A DNA stretch of 64,000 bases from Candidatus Rhodoferax odensensis. Its GTDB lineage: Bacteria; Pseudomonadota; Gammaproteobacteria; Burkholderiales; Burkholderiaceae_C. The notes below the pieces were generated by a model. It was given only the letters and a program-made list of their open reading frames with translations, ran no database searches and was not told where the DNA came from. Position numbers and translations under genes: made by a program. The stretch lies in assembly GCA_016718405.1 (NCBI GenBank), contig JADKDJ010000038.1, positions 62,001-126,000 of the forward strand. The letters are read 5' to 3'. This document shows, in pieces, positions 52,381 to 62,100 of the stretch. Position 1 is the first letter of the stretch. Each line of letters begins with the position of its first letter.

Positions 52381-53291
52381 TGTCCGGCGTGAACCCGGTT
52401 CGGCTCTACCTCGCCGACTTGCAGCAACGCATCACCTCGTCGATAGAAAGCATTGACGGCACCCCGTTTCTGGTTGATGCCTGGAGCAAGGCGCCGGATG
52501 AACCTCTGCAAGGACAGGGCGTCACTTGCATTCTTGAGAACGGCTCGGTGTTTGAACGTGCGGGTTGCGGCCTTTCGCATGTGCGCGGGTCTCGCCTGCC
52601 GCCATCGGCTACCCAGCACCGACCTGAGCTGGCAGGTGCCCCGTTTGAGGCCATGGGCGTGTCGTTGGTGTTTCACCCACGCAACCCCTATGTTCCCACG
52701 GTGCACATGAATGTTCGCATGATTGCCGCGAAGGGGCACGACGGGGCAGAGGTATGCTGGTTCGGTGGTGGCATGGACCTCACGCCGTACTATGGGTTTG
52801 AAGAAGACGCGGTTCATTTCCACCATGCCTGCAAAGCGGCGTTGTTGCCCTTTGGCGAAGACAAGTACCCGCGCTTCAAGACCTGGTGTGACGAGTATTT
52901 CTACCTCAGGCACCGCCAGGAGCAGCGTGGCGTTGGTGGCGTGTTCTTCGACGATTTCTCGGAGTTGGGCTTCGAACGAAGCTTTGACATGATGCGCGCC
53001 GTTGGCGATGCCTTTTTGGGCGCCTACCTGCCCATCCTCGAACGCCGCCAGTCCACGGCCTATGGCGAGCGCGAGCGCGAGTTTCAGCTCTATCGGCGCG
53101 GACGGTATGTGGAGTTCAACCTGGTATGGGATCGTGGCACCCACTTTGGCTTGCAGTCGGGGGGCCGCACCGAGTCCATCCTGTTGTCGATGCCGCCGCT
53201 GGCGAGCTGGTCCTACCAGCGGACCAGTCCCGAAGGTTCGCCAGAAGACGATTTGTACAAGCGGTTTCTGGTGCGTCGTGACTGGGTTTGA
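52380..53291 (+). CDS. hemF: oxygen-dependent coproporphyrinogen-III oxidase
   Basis: Aerobic haem-biosynthesis enzyme converting coproporphyrinogen III to protoporphyrinogen IX. The 303-residue product has GVTCILENGSVFERAGCGLS, SLVFHPRNPYVPTVHMNVRM, WFGGGMDLTPYYGF, RGVGGVFFDDFSE, and the C-terminal GRYVEFNLVWDRGTHFGLQS followed by GGRTESILLSMPP. Start ATG 52380 overlaps the purD stop by one base. In many betaproteobacteria nadD comes next; here the next gene is rsfS after a 343-nt non-coding gap. Confidence 0.97.
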   Translation: MSGVNPVRLYLADLQQRITSSIESIDGTPFLVDAWSKAPDEPLQGQGVTCILENGSVFERAGCGLSHVRGSRLPPSATQHRPELAGAPFEAMGVSLVFHPRNPYVPTVHMNVRMIAAKGHDGAEVCWFGGGMDLTPYYGFEEDAVHFHHACKAALLPFGEDKYPRFKTWCDEYFYLRHRQEQRGVGGVFFDDFSELGFERSFDMMRAVGDAFLGAYLPILERRQSTAYGEREREFQLYRRGRYVEFNLVWDRGTHFGLQSGGRTESILLSMPPLASWSYQRTSPEGSPEDDLYKRFLVRRDWV

Positions 53292-53634
53292 TTGTCAGAA
53301 CAAGCACGACCTCTCTGATGCCGCCATAGTGATCCCAGTGCGGGAACGGCGCAATGACGACCCATTACACGCGTCCGCATAGGCCGGAAATGGCACTCGG
53401 TCGCTCGACTCTCTATAATCTGCGTCGCTGCACGCGCGGATTCGGCGCAAACCGATGCGGGCTTTAGATCGCCGATCGGGGTTGCTACCCGGTTGCCGAC
53501 TCTGCGAATTTCCCCTTGACATTGAGCGCGGTACGATTTCGTGGCTGCGTGGCAACGCAGCGAGTTATCGTTCCCCTGGTTTTCGGACCGGTTGCGCGTT
53601 ATATTGACTACCACCACTTTTACCAAGACGCTTG
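53292..53634. other. 343-nt non-coding interval between hemF and rsfS
   Basis: No gene-like open frame is present on either strand, although the opposite strand is partly open. The usual nadD gene, whose product starts with a GxFGGxFDPPHxGH-type motif, is not detectable. TATAAT (53414-53419) with TGGCAC 17 nt upstream, and a TTGACA at 53516-53521, are possible promoter elements for rsfS. The composition is somewhat less GC-rich than the flanking genes. Confidence 0.6.
53391..53419 (+). promoter_or_regulatory. weak candidate promoter upstream of rsfS
   Basis: A perfect TATAAT at 53414-53419 with a 17-nt spacer to TGGCAC (53391-53396). The -35 box is poor, so recognition may rely on the -10 region. 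It would create a 5' leader of about 210 nt for rsfS. Confidence 0.3.
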
Positions 53635-54369
53635 ATGACACCTAAGACCGTAGCCAAAAAGAACGACATTCAAAAACTGCAGCGGGCGATCGTCGATGGG
53701 CTCGAAGCAGTCAAGGCGCAGGACATCGTGGTCTTCGATACTGAGCATTTGTCGGCATTGTTCGAACGGGTCATCGTGGCATCGGGCACCTCGAACCGGC
53801 AGACCAAAGCGCTTTCGGCCAGCGTCGTTGACGCGGTCAGAGACGCCGGCTTCAACAAGCCGCGGGTTGAGGGCGAAGGCAACGGTGAGTGGATCATCGT
53901 TGATTGTGGCCAGGCAGTCGTGCATGTGATGCAACCCAACATACGGCAGTACTACCACCTGGAGGAACTGTGGGGAGAGAAACCAGTCCGCCTCAAGCTG
54001 GGTGCGGCCAAACCGGCTGTCGCCGCCACAGCCAAGGCGGCGAAGGAGCCCAAACCCGTGACCAAGGCAGCACTGCCGAGCCTTAAGCGTGCCAGTGCGG
54101 CCAAGAAGGGCGTGGAGGAAGCGTTTCCGTCGAAAGCACAGCTAAAGAAAAAAGCCGACATCGCGGCGGCCGCAGCCAAAAAGGTGACGCCAAGGGTTGC
54201 CGCGAGCGCGACCGCCAAGACACCCGCCAAGAGCGCCGTGAAAGCGGCGACGAAACAGGCGATCAAAGTCGTTGGTAAGCCCACATCCAAGCCGCCGGTC
54301 AAGCGCACGACGCCTACTGGCGTCAGGTCCAAACCCGCCGCGAAAAAGGTCGCGTCACGCAAAGCCTGA
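53635..54369 (+). CDS. rsfS: ribosome silencing factor RsfS with long basic tail
   Basis: RsfS binds ribosomal protein L14 and blocks subunit joining in starvation. The conserved domain occupies about residues 8-120: KLQRAIVDGLEAVKAQDIVV, FERVIVASGTSNRQTKALSA, GEWIIVDCGQAVVHVMQPNI and YYHLEELWGE. The remaining 125 residues are a low-complexity Lys/Ala/Pro/Thr tail (for example KKKADIAAAAAKK and RSKPAAKKVASRKA) resembling histone H1-like proteins. At 244 residues it is about twice the E. coli length. The ATG at 53635 follows a TTG in the same frame. rlmH follows after 10 nt. Confidence 0.92.
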   Translation: MTPKTVAKKNDIQKLQRAIVDGLEAVKAQDIVVFDTEHLSALFERVIVASGTSNRQTKALSASVVDAVRDAGFNKPRVEGEGNGEWIIVDCGQAVVHVMQPNIRQYYHLEELWGEKPVRLKLGAAKPAVAATAKAAKEPKPVTKAALPSLKRASAAKKGVEEAFPSKAQLKKKADIAAAAAKKVTPRVAASATAKTPAKSAVKAATKQAIKVVGKPTSKPPVKRTTPTGVRSKPAAKKVASRKA

Positions 54370-54379
54370 GGGGCACGCC

Positions 54380-54847
54380 GTGAAGCTGCTGGTGGTGGCA
54401 GTGGGGCAGCGCGTGCCAGACTGGGCGCAAGTCGCTTGGGACGACTATGCCAAACGGTTCCCCCACGAACTCAAGGTGGAGCTAAAGGCCGTCAAGACCG
54501 AGCCTCGTGGCTCCAAGACGCTCGAGACGCTGTACGCCGCTGAGCGGGCCCGCCTTGAGGCCGCCATTCCGCGCGGCAGTCACATCGTGGCTCTGGACGA
54601 GCGTGGAACGCCACTGAGCACGCTGGCGCTGGCCGACCGGCTGAAGTCATGGCAGCTCAACAGCAACGACGTGGCATTGCTTATTGGAGGGCCTGATGGT
54701 CTTGATCCAGCGTTGCGGCAGTCTGCGCACGAGCGCATTCGCCTGTCGGACTTGACGCTGCCCCATGCCTTTGCCCGCGTATTGCTGATTGAACAGCTCT
54801 ACCGCGCCTGGTCCATCAACGCCAATCATCCTTACCACCGGGAATAG
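54380..54847 (+). CDS. rlmH: 23S rRNA (pseudouridine1915-N3)-methyltransferase RlmH
   Basis: SPOUT methyltransferase that methylates pseudouridine 1915 in helix 69 of 23S rRNA, a base made by RluD, also encoded in this window (8638). From GTG 54380, preceded by GAGGGG at 6 nt, it has 155 residues like E. coli RlmH. Motifs: KLLVVAVGQRVPDWAQ, ALDERGTPLSTLALADRL, ALLIGGPDGLDPALRQSA, SDLTLPHAFARVLLIEQLYR, and the C-terminal NHPYHRE that forms the active site. Confidence 0.96.
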   Translation: MKLLVVAVGQRVPDWAQVAWDDYAKRFPHELKVELKAVKTEPRGSKTLETLYAAERARLEAAIPRGSHIVALDERGTPLSTLALADRLKSWQLNSNDVALLIGGPDGLDPALRQSAHERIRLSDLTLPHAFARVLLIEQLYRAWSINANHPYHRE

Positions 54848-54914
54848 GCTGCTGTTTACGTTACGATGACGTAACTGACGCAGTGCCCACACCTATTCCT
54901 GTCATTGCGAGCTT

Positions 54915-55517
54915 ATGTCCCGCTTTATTTATCTGGCCTCGCAGAGCCCAAGACGACGTGAGCTGTTGGCACAGTTGGGCTGCCGTCACGAGTTGTTGTT
55001 GCCCGATCCCGATGAGGATACGGAGTCGATCGAACGTGCATTTCTCTGCGAGCCGCCTCTCCCCTATGTCAAGCGTGTGACCCAGCTCAAGCTCGATGCG
55101 GCCTTGCTGCGGCTCAAGCGGCGGGGCTGCTCACCGGGACCAGTGTTGTGCTCGGATACCACGGTGGCCCTGGGCCGAAGGATCTTTGGAAAACCCGAGG
55201 ACGCCGACGACGCGTTTCGCATGCTCTCGGAGCTGGCGGGCAAGACGCATCGGGTATTGACCGCTGTCGCTTTGGCCAATGGCCGCCAACGAGAGCTGTT
55301 GCTGAGTGAGTCAAGGGTTACATTTGCACCCGTGTCCGAGCGTGCGTTGCGAGCCTACGTTGCCAGCGGAGAGCCTATGGGAAAGGCCGGGGCGTATGCC
55401 GTGCAGGGCAGGGCGGCGGCCTTCATTCAGCGTATCAGCGGGTCCTACTCTGGCATCATGGGCCTTCCCCTATACGAGACGGCGCAGTTGTTGGGCAGGT
55501 TTGGTGTAACCACCTGA
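54915..55517 (+). CDS. maf: Maf family nucleotide pyrophosphatase
   Basis: House-cleaning pyrophosphatase that hydrolyses non-canonical or methylated dNTP/NTP substrates to monophosphates; the precise specificity (dTTP/UTP or m7GTP type) cannot be fixed here. The 200-residue protein has IYLASQSPRRRELLAQLG, a catalytic LCSDTTVALG (SDT in place of the common ADT), KPEDADDAFRMLSELAGKTH and GKAGAYAVQGRAAAFI. It sits between rlmH and rng, the conserved order. Confidence 0.93.
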   Translation: MSRFIYLASQSPRRRELLAQLGCRHELLLPDPDEDTESIERAFLCEPPLPYVKRVTQLKLDAALLRLKRRGCSPGPVLCSDTTVALGRRIFGKPEDADDAFRMLSELAGKTHRVLTAVALANGRQRELLLSESRVTFAPVSERALRAYVASGEPMGKAGAYAVQGRAAAFIQRISGSYSGIMGLPLYETAQLLGRFGVTT

Positions 55518-55541
55518 GACCAACAACTAGCGTACAACGCC

Positions 55542-57017
55542 ATGCAAGAAGACATCCTGATCAATTGGTCGCCACAAGAAACCCGGGTTGCCCTGGTCGA
55601 AAACGGCGCCGTGCAGGAGTTGCACGTTGAACGTACGCTGGAGCGCGGGCTGGTTGGCAATGTCTACCTCGGCAAGGTCGCGCGCGTGCTGCCGGGTATG
55701 CAGTCGGCGTTTGTCGACATTGGTCTGGAGCGCGCTGCCTTCCTGCACGTCGCGGATGTCTGGAACAGGCAAGCGGATGGGGAGCCACCCAACGTGGCGC
55801 GCAGCACCGCGGCATTGATTCCGATAGAGAAGCAGGTCTTTGAAGGTCAGGCACTGATGGTGCAGGTGATCAAGGATCCGATCGGAACCAAGGGCGCGCG
55901 CCTGTCCACGCAAATCAGCATTGCCGGGCGATTGCTGGTGTTTCTACCTCAGGATGACCACATCGGCATATCCCAGAAAATACCCTCCAATCAACGCGAC
56001 GAGTTGCGCGCGCGCTTGCAGACCCTGGTAGGCGCGCCTGGCGGAGGGTTCATACTGCGAACCAATGGCGAGGATGCTTCGGACGCCGAGCTCTCGGAGG
56101 ACATCAGCTACCTGCGAAAGGCCTGGGCGCGCATCAAGGACGCCGCACTGCGCCTGCCACCGATGTCGCTGCTCCATCAGGACCTGAATCTGTTGCAACG
56201 CGTGCTACGCGATATGGTGGGCGAAACCACGCAGACGATCCGGGTTGATTCGCGTGAGCAGTTTGAGGCCCTGAAGGCTTTTGGCCTGGAGTTCATGCCG
56301 GCGGCGGCAGACAAACTCCAGCACTACACCGGCGAGCGGCCGATTTTTGACCTATACAGCATTGACGAAGAAATCGGCAAGGCCCTGGGGCGCCGGGTCG
56401 AGCTCAAGTCGGGTGGCTACCTGATCGTCGATCAGACCGAGGCGCTGACGACGGTGGACGTCAACACCGGAGGATTTGTCGGGGCACGCAATTTCGACGA
56501 CACCATCTTCAAGACCAACCTCGAAGCGGCACAGGCGATTGCGCGGCAACTTCGACTGCGCAACTTGGGCGGCATCATCATCGTGGACTTTATTGATATG
56601 GCGCGCGAGGACCATCGTAGCGCGGTGTTGACCGAGTTTCGCAAGCAGTTGCACAAGGATCGAGTCAAAACCATGGCGGGTGGTTTTTCGCAGCTCGGTC
56701 TGGTCGAGATGACACGCAAGCGAACGCGTGAATCGCTGGCACACATGCTGTGCGAGCCATGCTCGGTTTGTGGCGGCAAAGGCAGCGTCAAGACCGCGCG
56801 CAGCGTGGCCTACGATATCTTTCGGGAGATTCTGCGCGAAGCGCGCCAGTTCAATCCGCGTGAATTCCGCGTGGTCGCCTCGCCCAAGGTGATCGAGCTG
56901 TTCCTGGATGAGGAAAGCCAGCACCTTGCCGGTCTGAGCGAGTTCATTGGGAAGCCGGTGTCCCTGCAAAGCGAATCGACCATGGGGCAAGAGCAATACG
57001 ACATTGTTTTGCTGTGA
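55542..57017 (+). CDS. rng: ribonuclease G
   Basis: Endoribonuclease of the RNase E/G family acting in 16S rRNA 5' maturation and mRNA decay. At 491 residues it matches E. coli RNase G. It has the N-terminal S1 region (GNVYLGKVARVLPGMQSAFV), 5'-sensor/RNase H-like parts, catalytic acids in TVDVNTGGF and IIIVDFIDM, and the zinc-link cysteines in CEPCSVCGGKGSVKT. The C-terminus ends with SLQSESTMGQEQYDIVLL. Its stop overlaps the GTG of the polysaccharide deacetylase by 3 nt (GTGA). Confidence 0.96.
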   Translation: MQEDILINWSPQETRVALVENGAVQELHVERTLERGLVGNVYLGKVARVLPGMQSAFVDIGLERAAFLHVADVWNRQADGEPPNVARSTAALIPIEKQVFEGQALMVQVIKDPIGTKGARLSTQISIAGRLLVFLPQDDHIGISQKIPSNQRDELRARLQTLVGAPGGGFILRTNGEDASDAELSEDISYLRKAWARIKDAALRLPPMSLLHQDLNLLQRVLRDMVGETTQTIRVDSREQFEALKAFGLEFMPAAADKLQHYTGERPIFDLYSIDEEIGKALGRRVELKSGGYLIVDQTEALTTVDVNTGGFVGARNFDDTIFKTNLEAAQAIARQLRLRNLGGIIIVDFIDMAREDHRSAVLTEFRKQLHKDRVKTMAGGFSQLGLVEMTRKRTRESLAHMLCEPCSVCGGKGSVKTARSVAYDIFREILREARQFNPREFRVVASPKVIELFLDEESQHLAGLSEFIGKPVSLQSESTMGQEQYDIVLL

Positions 57018-57790
57018 ACGCAGTCCAGCAAAGCGCGTTGATGCCCGGTCGTGTTACTTTGAACGGGCGCCCGATTCCGATCCTGGTCTATCACCAGATT
57101 GACGAGGCACCACCCAAGGGCGCACCTTTTCGTGGCCTGGTGGTGTCGCCGTCTGGCTTTGCACGTCAGATGGCCATGCTCAGGCTGCTGGGATTTCGCG
57201 GCCTGTCAATGCGCGACCTGATGCCTTACCTGCTGGGGCAGCGTACAGGTAAGGTGGTGGGCCTGACCTTTGATGACGGTTACTTGAACAACCTGACTCA
57301 TGCCTTGCCGGTGTTGCAGCGACATGGCTTTACGGCGACTTGCTACGCGGTCAGTCAACGCCTGGGGCAGACCAATGTGTGGGACCAGGCACTCGGCGTT
57401 GCTCAAACGCCGCTGATGGACGCCAAACAACTGCGTTTGTGGGTACAAGCCGGGCAGGACCTTGGCGCGCATACCCGCCACCATGTGCGGCTGCCTGAAC
57501 TGTCGGACGTGCAAAGCCGGCAGGAGATTGAGCAAAGTCGCGTTGAACTGGAGTCGGCCGGCAGCGTGCCAGTGACACATTTTTGCTATCCCTATGGCGA
57601 ATTTCGGGCTGAGCACCCCGCAATGACGGAAAATGCAGGTTTTGCCACGGCAACAACCACCCGGCGCGGGCGGGTTGCGCGCGGCACCGATATTTTGCGA
57701 TTACCGCGTGTACCCGTGCTTCGAACAACGTCCCTGGTGACGTTCTGGCTCAAGCTGGCGACCACCTACGAAGACCGGCGCGCTGCATGA
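57014..57790 (+). CDS. polysaccharide deacetylase (NodB/CE4 family)
   Basis: A 258-residue carbohydrate esterase family 4 protein, expected to remove N- or O-acetyl groups from a polysaccharide. Motifs are ILVYHQIDE near the start, GLTFDDGYLNNL (catalytic Asp pair), GAHTRHHVRLPELS (metal-binding His residues) and HFCYPYGEFR. No signal peptide is obvious, so it may act on cytoplasmic or undecaprenyl-linked sugars, or have an unusual export route. GTG 57014 overlaps the rng stop; its own stop overlaps the glycosyltransferase start (ATGA). Confidence 0.85.
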   Translation: MNAVQQSALMPGRVTLNGRPIPILVYHQIDEAPPKGAPFRGLVVSPSGFARQMAMLRLLGFRGLSMRDLMPYLLGQRTGKVVGLTFDDGYLNNLTHALPVLQRHGFTATCYAVSQRLGQTNVWDQALGVAQTPLMDAKQLRLWVQAGQDLGAHTRHHVRLPELSDVQSRQEIEQSRVELESAGSVPVTHFCYPYGEFRAEHPAMTENAGFATATTTRRGRVARGTDILRLPRVPVLRTTSLVTFWLKLATTYEDRRAA

Positions 57791-58995
57791 GACCCGTGAT
57801 ACTCGAACCAATAACGACCAACACCGGCACGCAGCCGTCGCGGAGCGCACCTAAACGATTGCGTGTCGCCGTACTGAGCAGGGTGTTTTCGCCCACCGGC
57901 GGTGGCGCTGAGCGCTACTCGATTGCGATGGTCGAGCAACTGGCACAACAGCATGAAATCCATGTCTTTGCCCAACAGATCGACCACAAGTGGCCGGGTG
58001 TCACCTACCACCGTGTGTCGATGCCTCTGTCCAGGCCAAGCTGGGTCAATCAACTTTGGTATGCCACCGCCACGTGGTGGGCCACCCGTCGCGGCTTTGA
58101 TGTTGTCCATTCGCACGAAAACACCTGGCACGGCAACGTGCAGACGGTGCACGTGCTACCGGTCAAACACAATCTTTTTGACGGGCGCCGCGGTCTGGCG
58201 CTGGCATTGCAGTGGCTGATGGCCTTCACGAGTCCGAGGCTGCTGACCTACCTGATGCTGGAGCGGCTGCGTTTTGCCCCGCGTGCCGGGCGCAGCATTG
58301 TGGTTACCTCAACCATGTTGTACGGCGTCATGTGCCGGGCCTATCCTCAGTGCAAGCCCAACCTGCAAGTGATCACACCGGGCGTGACGCTGCCCGTTCG
58401 TCCGGCTGACTTGGCCGCAAACAAAGCGAGAGCGCGCGAGCTGCTGGGCTTGCCGCTGAATGCGCGATTGATAGCGTTTGTGGCGAACGACTACTGGAAG
58501 AAAGGCCTGCCAACTTTGCTGGAAGCGTTGGCTTTGTTGCCGACGGATTGCGAGCTAGCGGTGGTTGGAAGTCCGGCTCAGATTGTCGAGTTCAGAGCCA
58601 TCGCGAACGGGCTTGGTGTCGAATCACGCGTGCACTTTTTGGGGGCCTTCAACGACGTGTCGCCGCTGTACGAGGCCGCCGATTGCCTGGCTCACCCCAC
58701 TACGGAAGACACATTTGCGATGGTCGTGCTTGAGGCCATGGCCCACGGATTGCCGGTTGTCGTGAGTGACGTGCGCTATTGCGGCATCGCGGGCAAGTTG
58801 ACCCATGAGGTCAACGCGCTCATTCTCTCGTCGCCAACCGATGTCGCGGAGTTGTCGGAGCAGTTGTTGCGTTGCTTGAGCGTCGCCGCGGCTCAGTCCC
58901 CGCTGAGCGATGGGGCTCGGGAACTGGCACAACGGTACATCTGGGTAAGGCTCGCCACGCGGCAGAATCAGATCTACGTCGACTCCCGGTCATAA
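57787..58995 (+). CDS. glycosyltransferase family 4 protein
   Basis: A 402-residue GT-B glycosyltransferase of the GT4 type. It has VLSRVFSPTGGGAERYSIAM at the N-terminal acceptor side, HSHENTWHGN, and the C-terminal donor-binding domain with LIAFVANDYWKKGLPTLLEA, LAVVGSP, and the E-x7-E region HPTTEDTFAMVVLEAMAHGL followed by PVVVSD. It probably builds a cell-surface glycan with the overlapping deacetylase gene. Substrates are unknown. A hairpin terminator follows. Confidence 0.87.
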   Translation: MRPVILEPITTNTGTQPSRSAPKRLRVAVLSRVFSPTGGGAERYSIAMVEQLAQQHEIHVFAQQIDHKWPGVTYHRVSMPLSRPSWVNQLWYATATWWATRRGFDVVHSHENTWHGNVQTVHVLPVKHNLFDGRRGLALALQWLMAFTSPRLLTYLMLERLRFAPRAGRSIVVTSTMLYGVMCRAYPQCKPNLQVITPGVTLPVRPADLAANKARARELLGLPLNARLIAFVANDYWKKGLPTLLEALALLPTDCELAVVGSPAQIVEFRAIANGLGVESRVHFLGAFNDVSPLYEAADCLAHPTTEDTFAMVVLEAMAHGLPVVVSDVRYCGIAGKLTHEVNALILSSPTDVAELSEQLLRCLSVAAAQSPLSDGARELAQRYIWVRLATRQNQIYVDSRS

Positions 58996-59117
58996 CCGGC
59001 AACGTCGTCCAATCGCGCCTGGCGGGTACACGTTGGGCGACCGGTGGGTCATGTCCGCGGCAGTAGACTGGAGTCGGTTGCGCAAGCATAACGCGCGACA
59101 GTTGAAATCCCCCATGA

Positions 59118-59145
59118 AAACGGGCCGCGTAACTGCGGCCCGTTT
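59118..59145. terminator. bidirectional terminator hairpin
   Basis: AAACGGGCCGC (59118-59128) and GCGGCCCGTTT (59135-59145) form an 11-bp perfect stem around GTAACT. Short A and T runs flank it, so it can end transcription both of the glycosyltransferase (plus) and of the TonB receptor (minus), which converge here. Confidence 0.75.
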
Positions 59146-59168
59146 GTCGGAACTCTAGCCTGTGGCGA

Positions 59169-62100
59169 CTAGAACTCGTAACGGGCGGTCAATCGCACCG
59201 ATCGCGGAGCCTGGAATCCCTTTGGGTTGCCGTAATTGAGACTCAAACGACCCGGTGTTCCGACCGTGGTCGTGCCACGGCTGAAGTCATTCTGCTCGTC
59301 ATACTCTGTGGCAGTCTGAGAATTGAGCACGTTGAAGACGTCAGCCTGGAGTGTCAGCCTGTTCTTGCCCATCTTCATCGTGTACTGCGCCTGCAAGTCC
59401 AGGGTATGGGTCCAAGGGGTGCGGCCTTCCGTCCCGCGTTGGCCCAACACCGTAACGCCTTGCGAGTTCAAGTAGTAGTAGGTCGACGCGACGGTGTAGC
59501 CCGATGCATCACCGGGTGTGGTGCTGGGCACGAAACCAATGCGGCTCAGGGGGCGGCCTGATGTGGAGTTCAGGTTGGCACCAAGCTTGAAATTTTCGGT
59601 AATACCCAAGGTACCAAATAGCTTGATGGAATGGGTGCGATCATTCGGCAAATAGCCGTTGGACCCATCCGTGAACACACCAAAGTCAAAGTCTTGGCTC
59701 ACACCGGCATCGTCCTGGTCAATGGTCGAGTTCACATATCCTTCGGCCGTTCCCTTGCTACGCGAGTAGGTGTAAGAACCGGCGAGACCCCACTTGCCAT
59801 CAAACGCCTTTTCGAACGAAAATTCAAGTGCATTGTAGGTCCGTGTGTACAACGCTATGCCGGTCGCTGCGGCTGGCACCGTGAACGGTTTTAACACGCC
59901 GTCGTTATTTAGGTCCATCATCAACGTTACATCACGACCCGGGTTGATCAACTGGCAGGTCGCCATGGTGTGGTAGTCAAAATTGGCATACCCGTGTGTG
60001 GTGACATAGTCGCCCACGGATGCGGGGTCACACCAGTCGTCCATGCCGTTATTGATCTTGCGATGGGTGTACTTTGCGCCCACCGTCCAACCCTTGGCCA
60101 CTGCCTTTTGGAAGCCCAAAATGACCTCATCTTGGGACATCGGGTTGAGTTCAATGTCTGCAATCGTGGCGGGCAACGCCAAACGACCGTCGCTGGAGAC
60201 ATTGGTGGTACCCACCTGAACCAGGTTCAGCGGCTTGGCGGTCACCGGATCGCGACCGTTGAATGTGTAATAGGACTCGGCAGAATACTCGCTGCGGGTT
60301 GCTCGAATGTTGGTGTTAGACGCAACCGGGATGAAATAACGGCCCAGATTGCCATACACCTTCAGCGATGAATCACCATTTACGTCCCACGATGCACCGA
60401 TACGTGGCGCAAGTAGGTTCTCTTTCTTGATGAAACTGTCGCCATCACCATTCTTGTTATTAAACGACTCCCAGCGCAGGCCGCCAACCAACATCAGATT
60501 TTTCTGAATGCGCCAGTTGTCCTCAAGGTAGTAGGCGCTTTGCTCAACTGCGTAGTTGCCGGTGGTGTTATTGCTTTCCCGCAGCCGTTGGTAACGGGTT
60601 CCGGCCGGTAATACTACGCCGGCGACGGAGCTGGTTCCATTGGCTTGGAACTCGCGCCAATATTGGGCGCCGTCAAAGGGCGATCCGCCGGCGGCGCCCG
60701 AGATGAACTCCAGTTTGTCGATACCACCGCGGATGGTGTGGTTTCCCACTGTGTAGTCAAGGTCAAAACGAAACGACGTGCGTTTGTCGTCGTCGGTCGG
60801 TGGCGCGTTGGGGTCACGACCGCCACCGCCCGGAAAGGGCTCCGCCCAACAGCCAGCATAGGTGGTGCCAGGCAGCATGAAGACCACGGGGCACATGGAC
60901 GCAGAAGTGCGACTACCGGTCGTGGATTCTTGTTGATCGTTCACACGACCCCAAGAGGTTGACAACGTCAGGTTATCCGTCAGATAGCCCGTGTATTTGC
61001 CAATGACCACATCAGCACCCGACGTCCGAGTGCTGTTGACGGCAGGCCCGGTAAGTGCCGTCAGATAACTACCGTAGCCGTTCTTGACATGCAAGTAGTC
61101 ATCAATCTGCTCTTCCTTCTTTCCCGCAATCGCAGTGAGCTCAAAACGGTGGCTATCATTGGGCGTAAAGTCAATCTTGAGCAGTCCCTTTGGCTTTTTT
61201 GACTTGATGACGGAGGCTGAATTTTCTTTGAAATTGGTATTGACATCACGGATACCCTCAACCAAGGCAAACATGAACAGTTTGTCCTTGATGACAGGAC
61301 CACCAATATAGAAGTTGGTGCTGAGCGAACTAGCGGTGTCGGGTTCTTCGAACAGCGTATAGCCCAGGCCAGCGGCTTCAGGTTCGTTGTCCTTGACATT
61401 TTTGCCCTTGGAGCGCAAGGCGGCTGGCTCCCAATACACGGACGCACCGCCCTTCCACTCATTGGTACCCCGCTTCGTCACCAGGCTGACCACACCGCCC
61501 AATGACCGTCCGTATTCCACGCTGTAGCCTCCGGTCTTGATTTGCTGCTCAGCAATTGCATCAAAGGGCAAGTCAGCGTAGGACAGAAAGTTTCGAATAT
61601 TGGTGACATCGAAACCGTTGATGTAATAGCCGTTTTCTGCCACGGAGGCGCCGCCAAACGTAGGCAAACCACCCGTGCCATCGGCGCCACCGCCCAAACC
61701 CTTGTCACCCTTGACAACACCTGGGGCCAGCAATGCCACCGAGTTGACATTGCGGGGCACCGGCAGGTTGCGCAACTGCTCCTGGGTAAACACGGTGTTG
61801 GACTCAACGCTGGACACGTCAATGCCACCCTGAGCACGTGAGCCGGTGATTTCGACTCGCTCCATGGTTACAGCCGCATCCAAAACGACCTTGGTTCCCG
61901 AGCCGATGGCTACGGTGACGTCGCGTGTGACACCATTGGAAGTGACCTTGTAGCGTCCTGGTGGCATTTTTGCCAGGGAAAAGTTGCCGCTTGCGTCAAC
62001 ATTCACTTGGCGTGTCGTGCCGGTGTCAACGCTGGTAATGACAACCTGCGAACCCGCTTTGCCTTGGCCATAGATCGAGCCTTCGGAACTTTGCGCGATG

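Noticed and set aside
52359..53144. 261-codon minus-strand frame opposite hemF
   Set aside because: Composition and position mark it as a shadow of hemF.
53292..53634. Degraded nadD remnant
   Set aside because: No frame shows a nucleotidyltransferase N-terminal motif or other NadD-like stretch, so absence is reported rather than a pseudogene.
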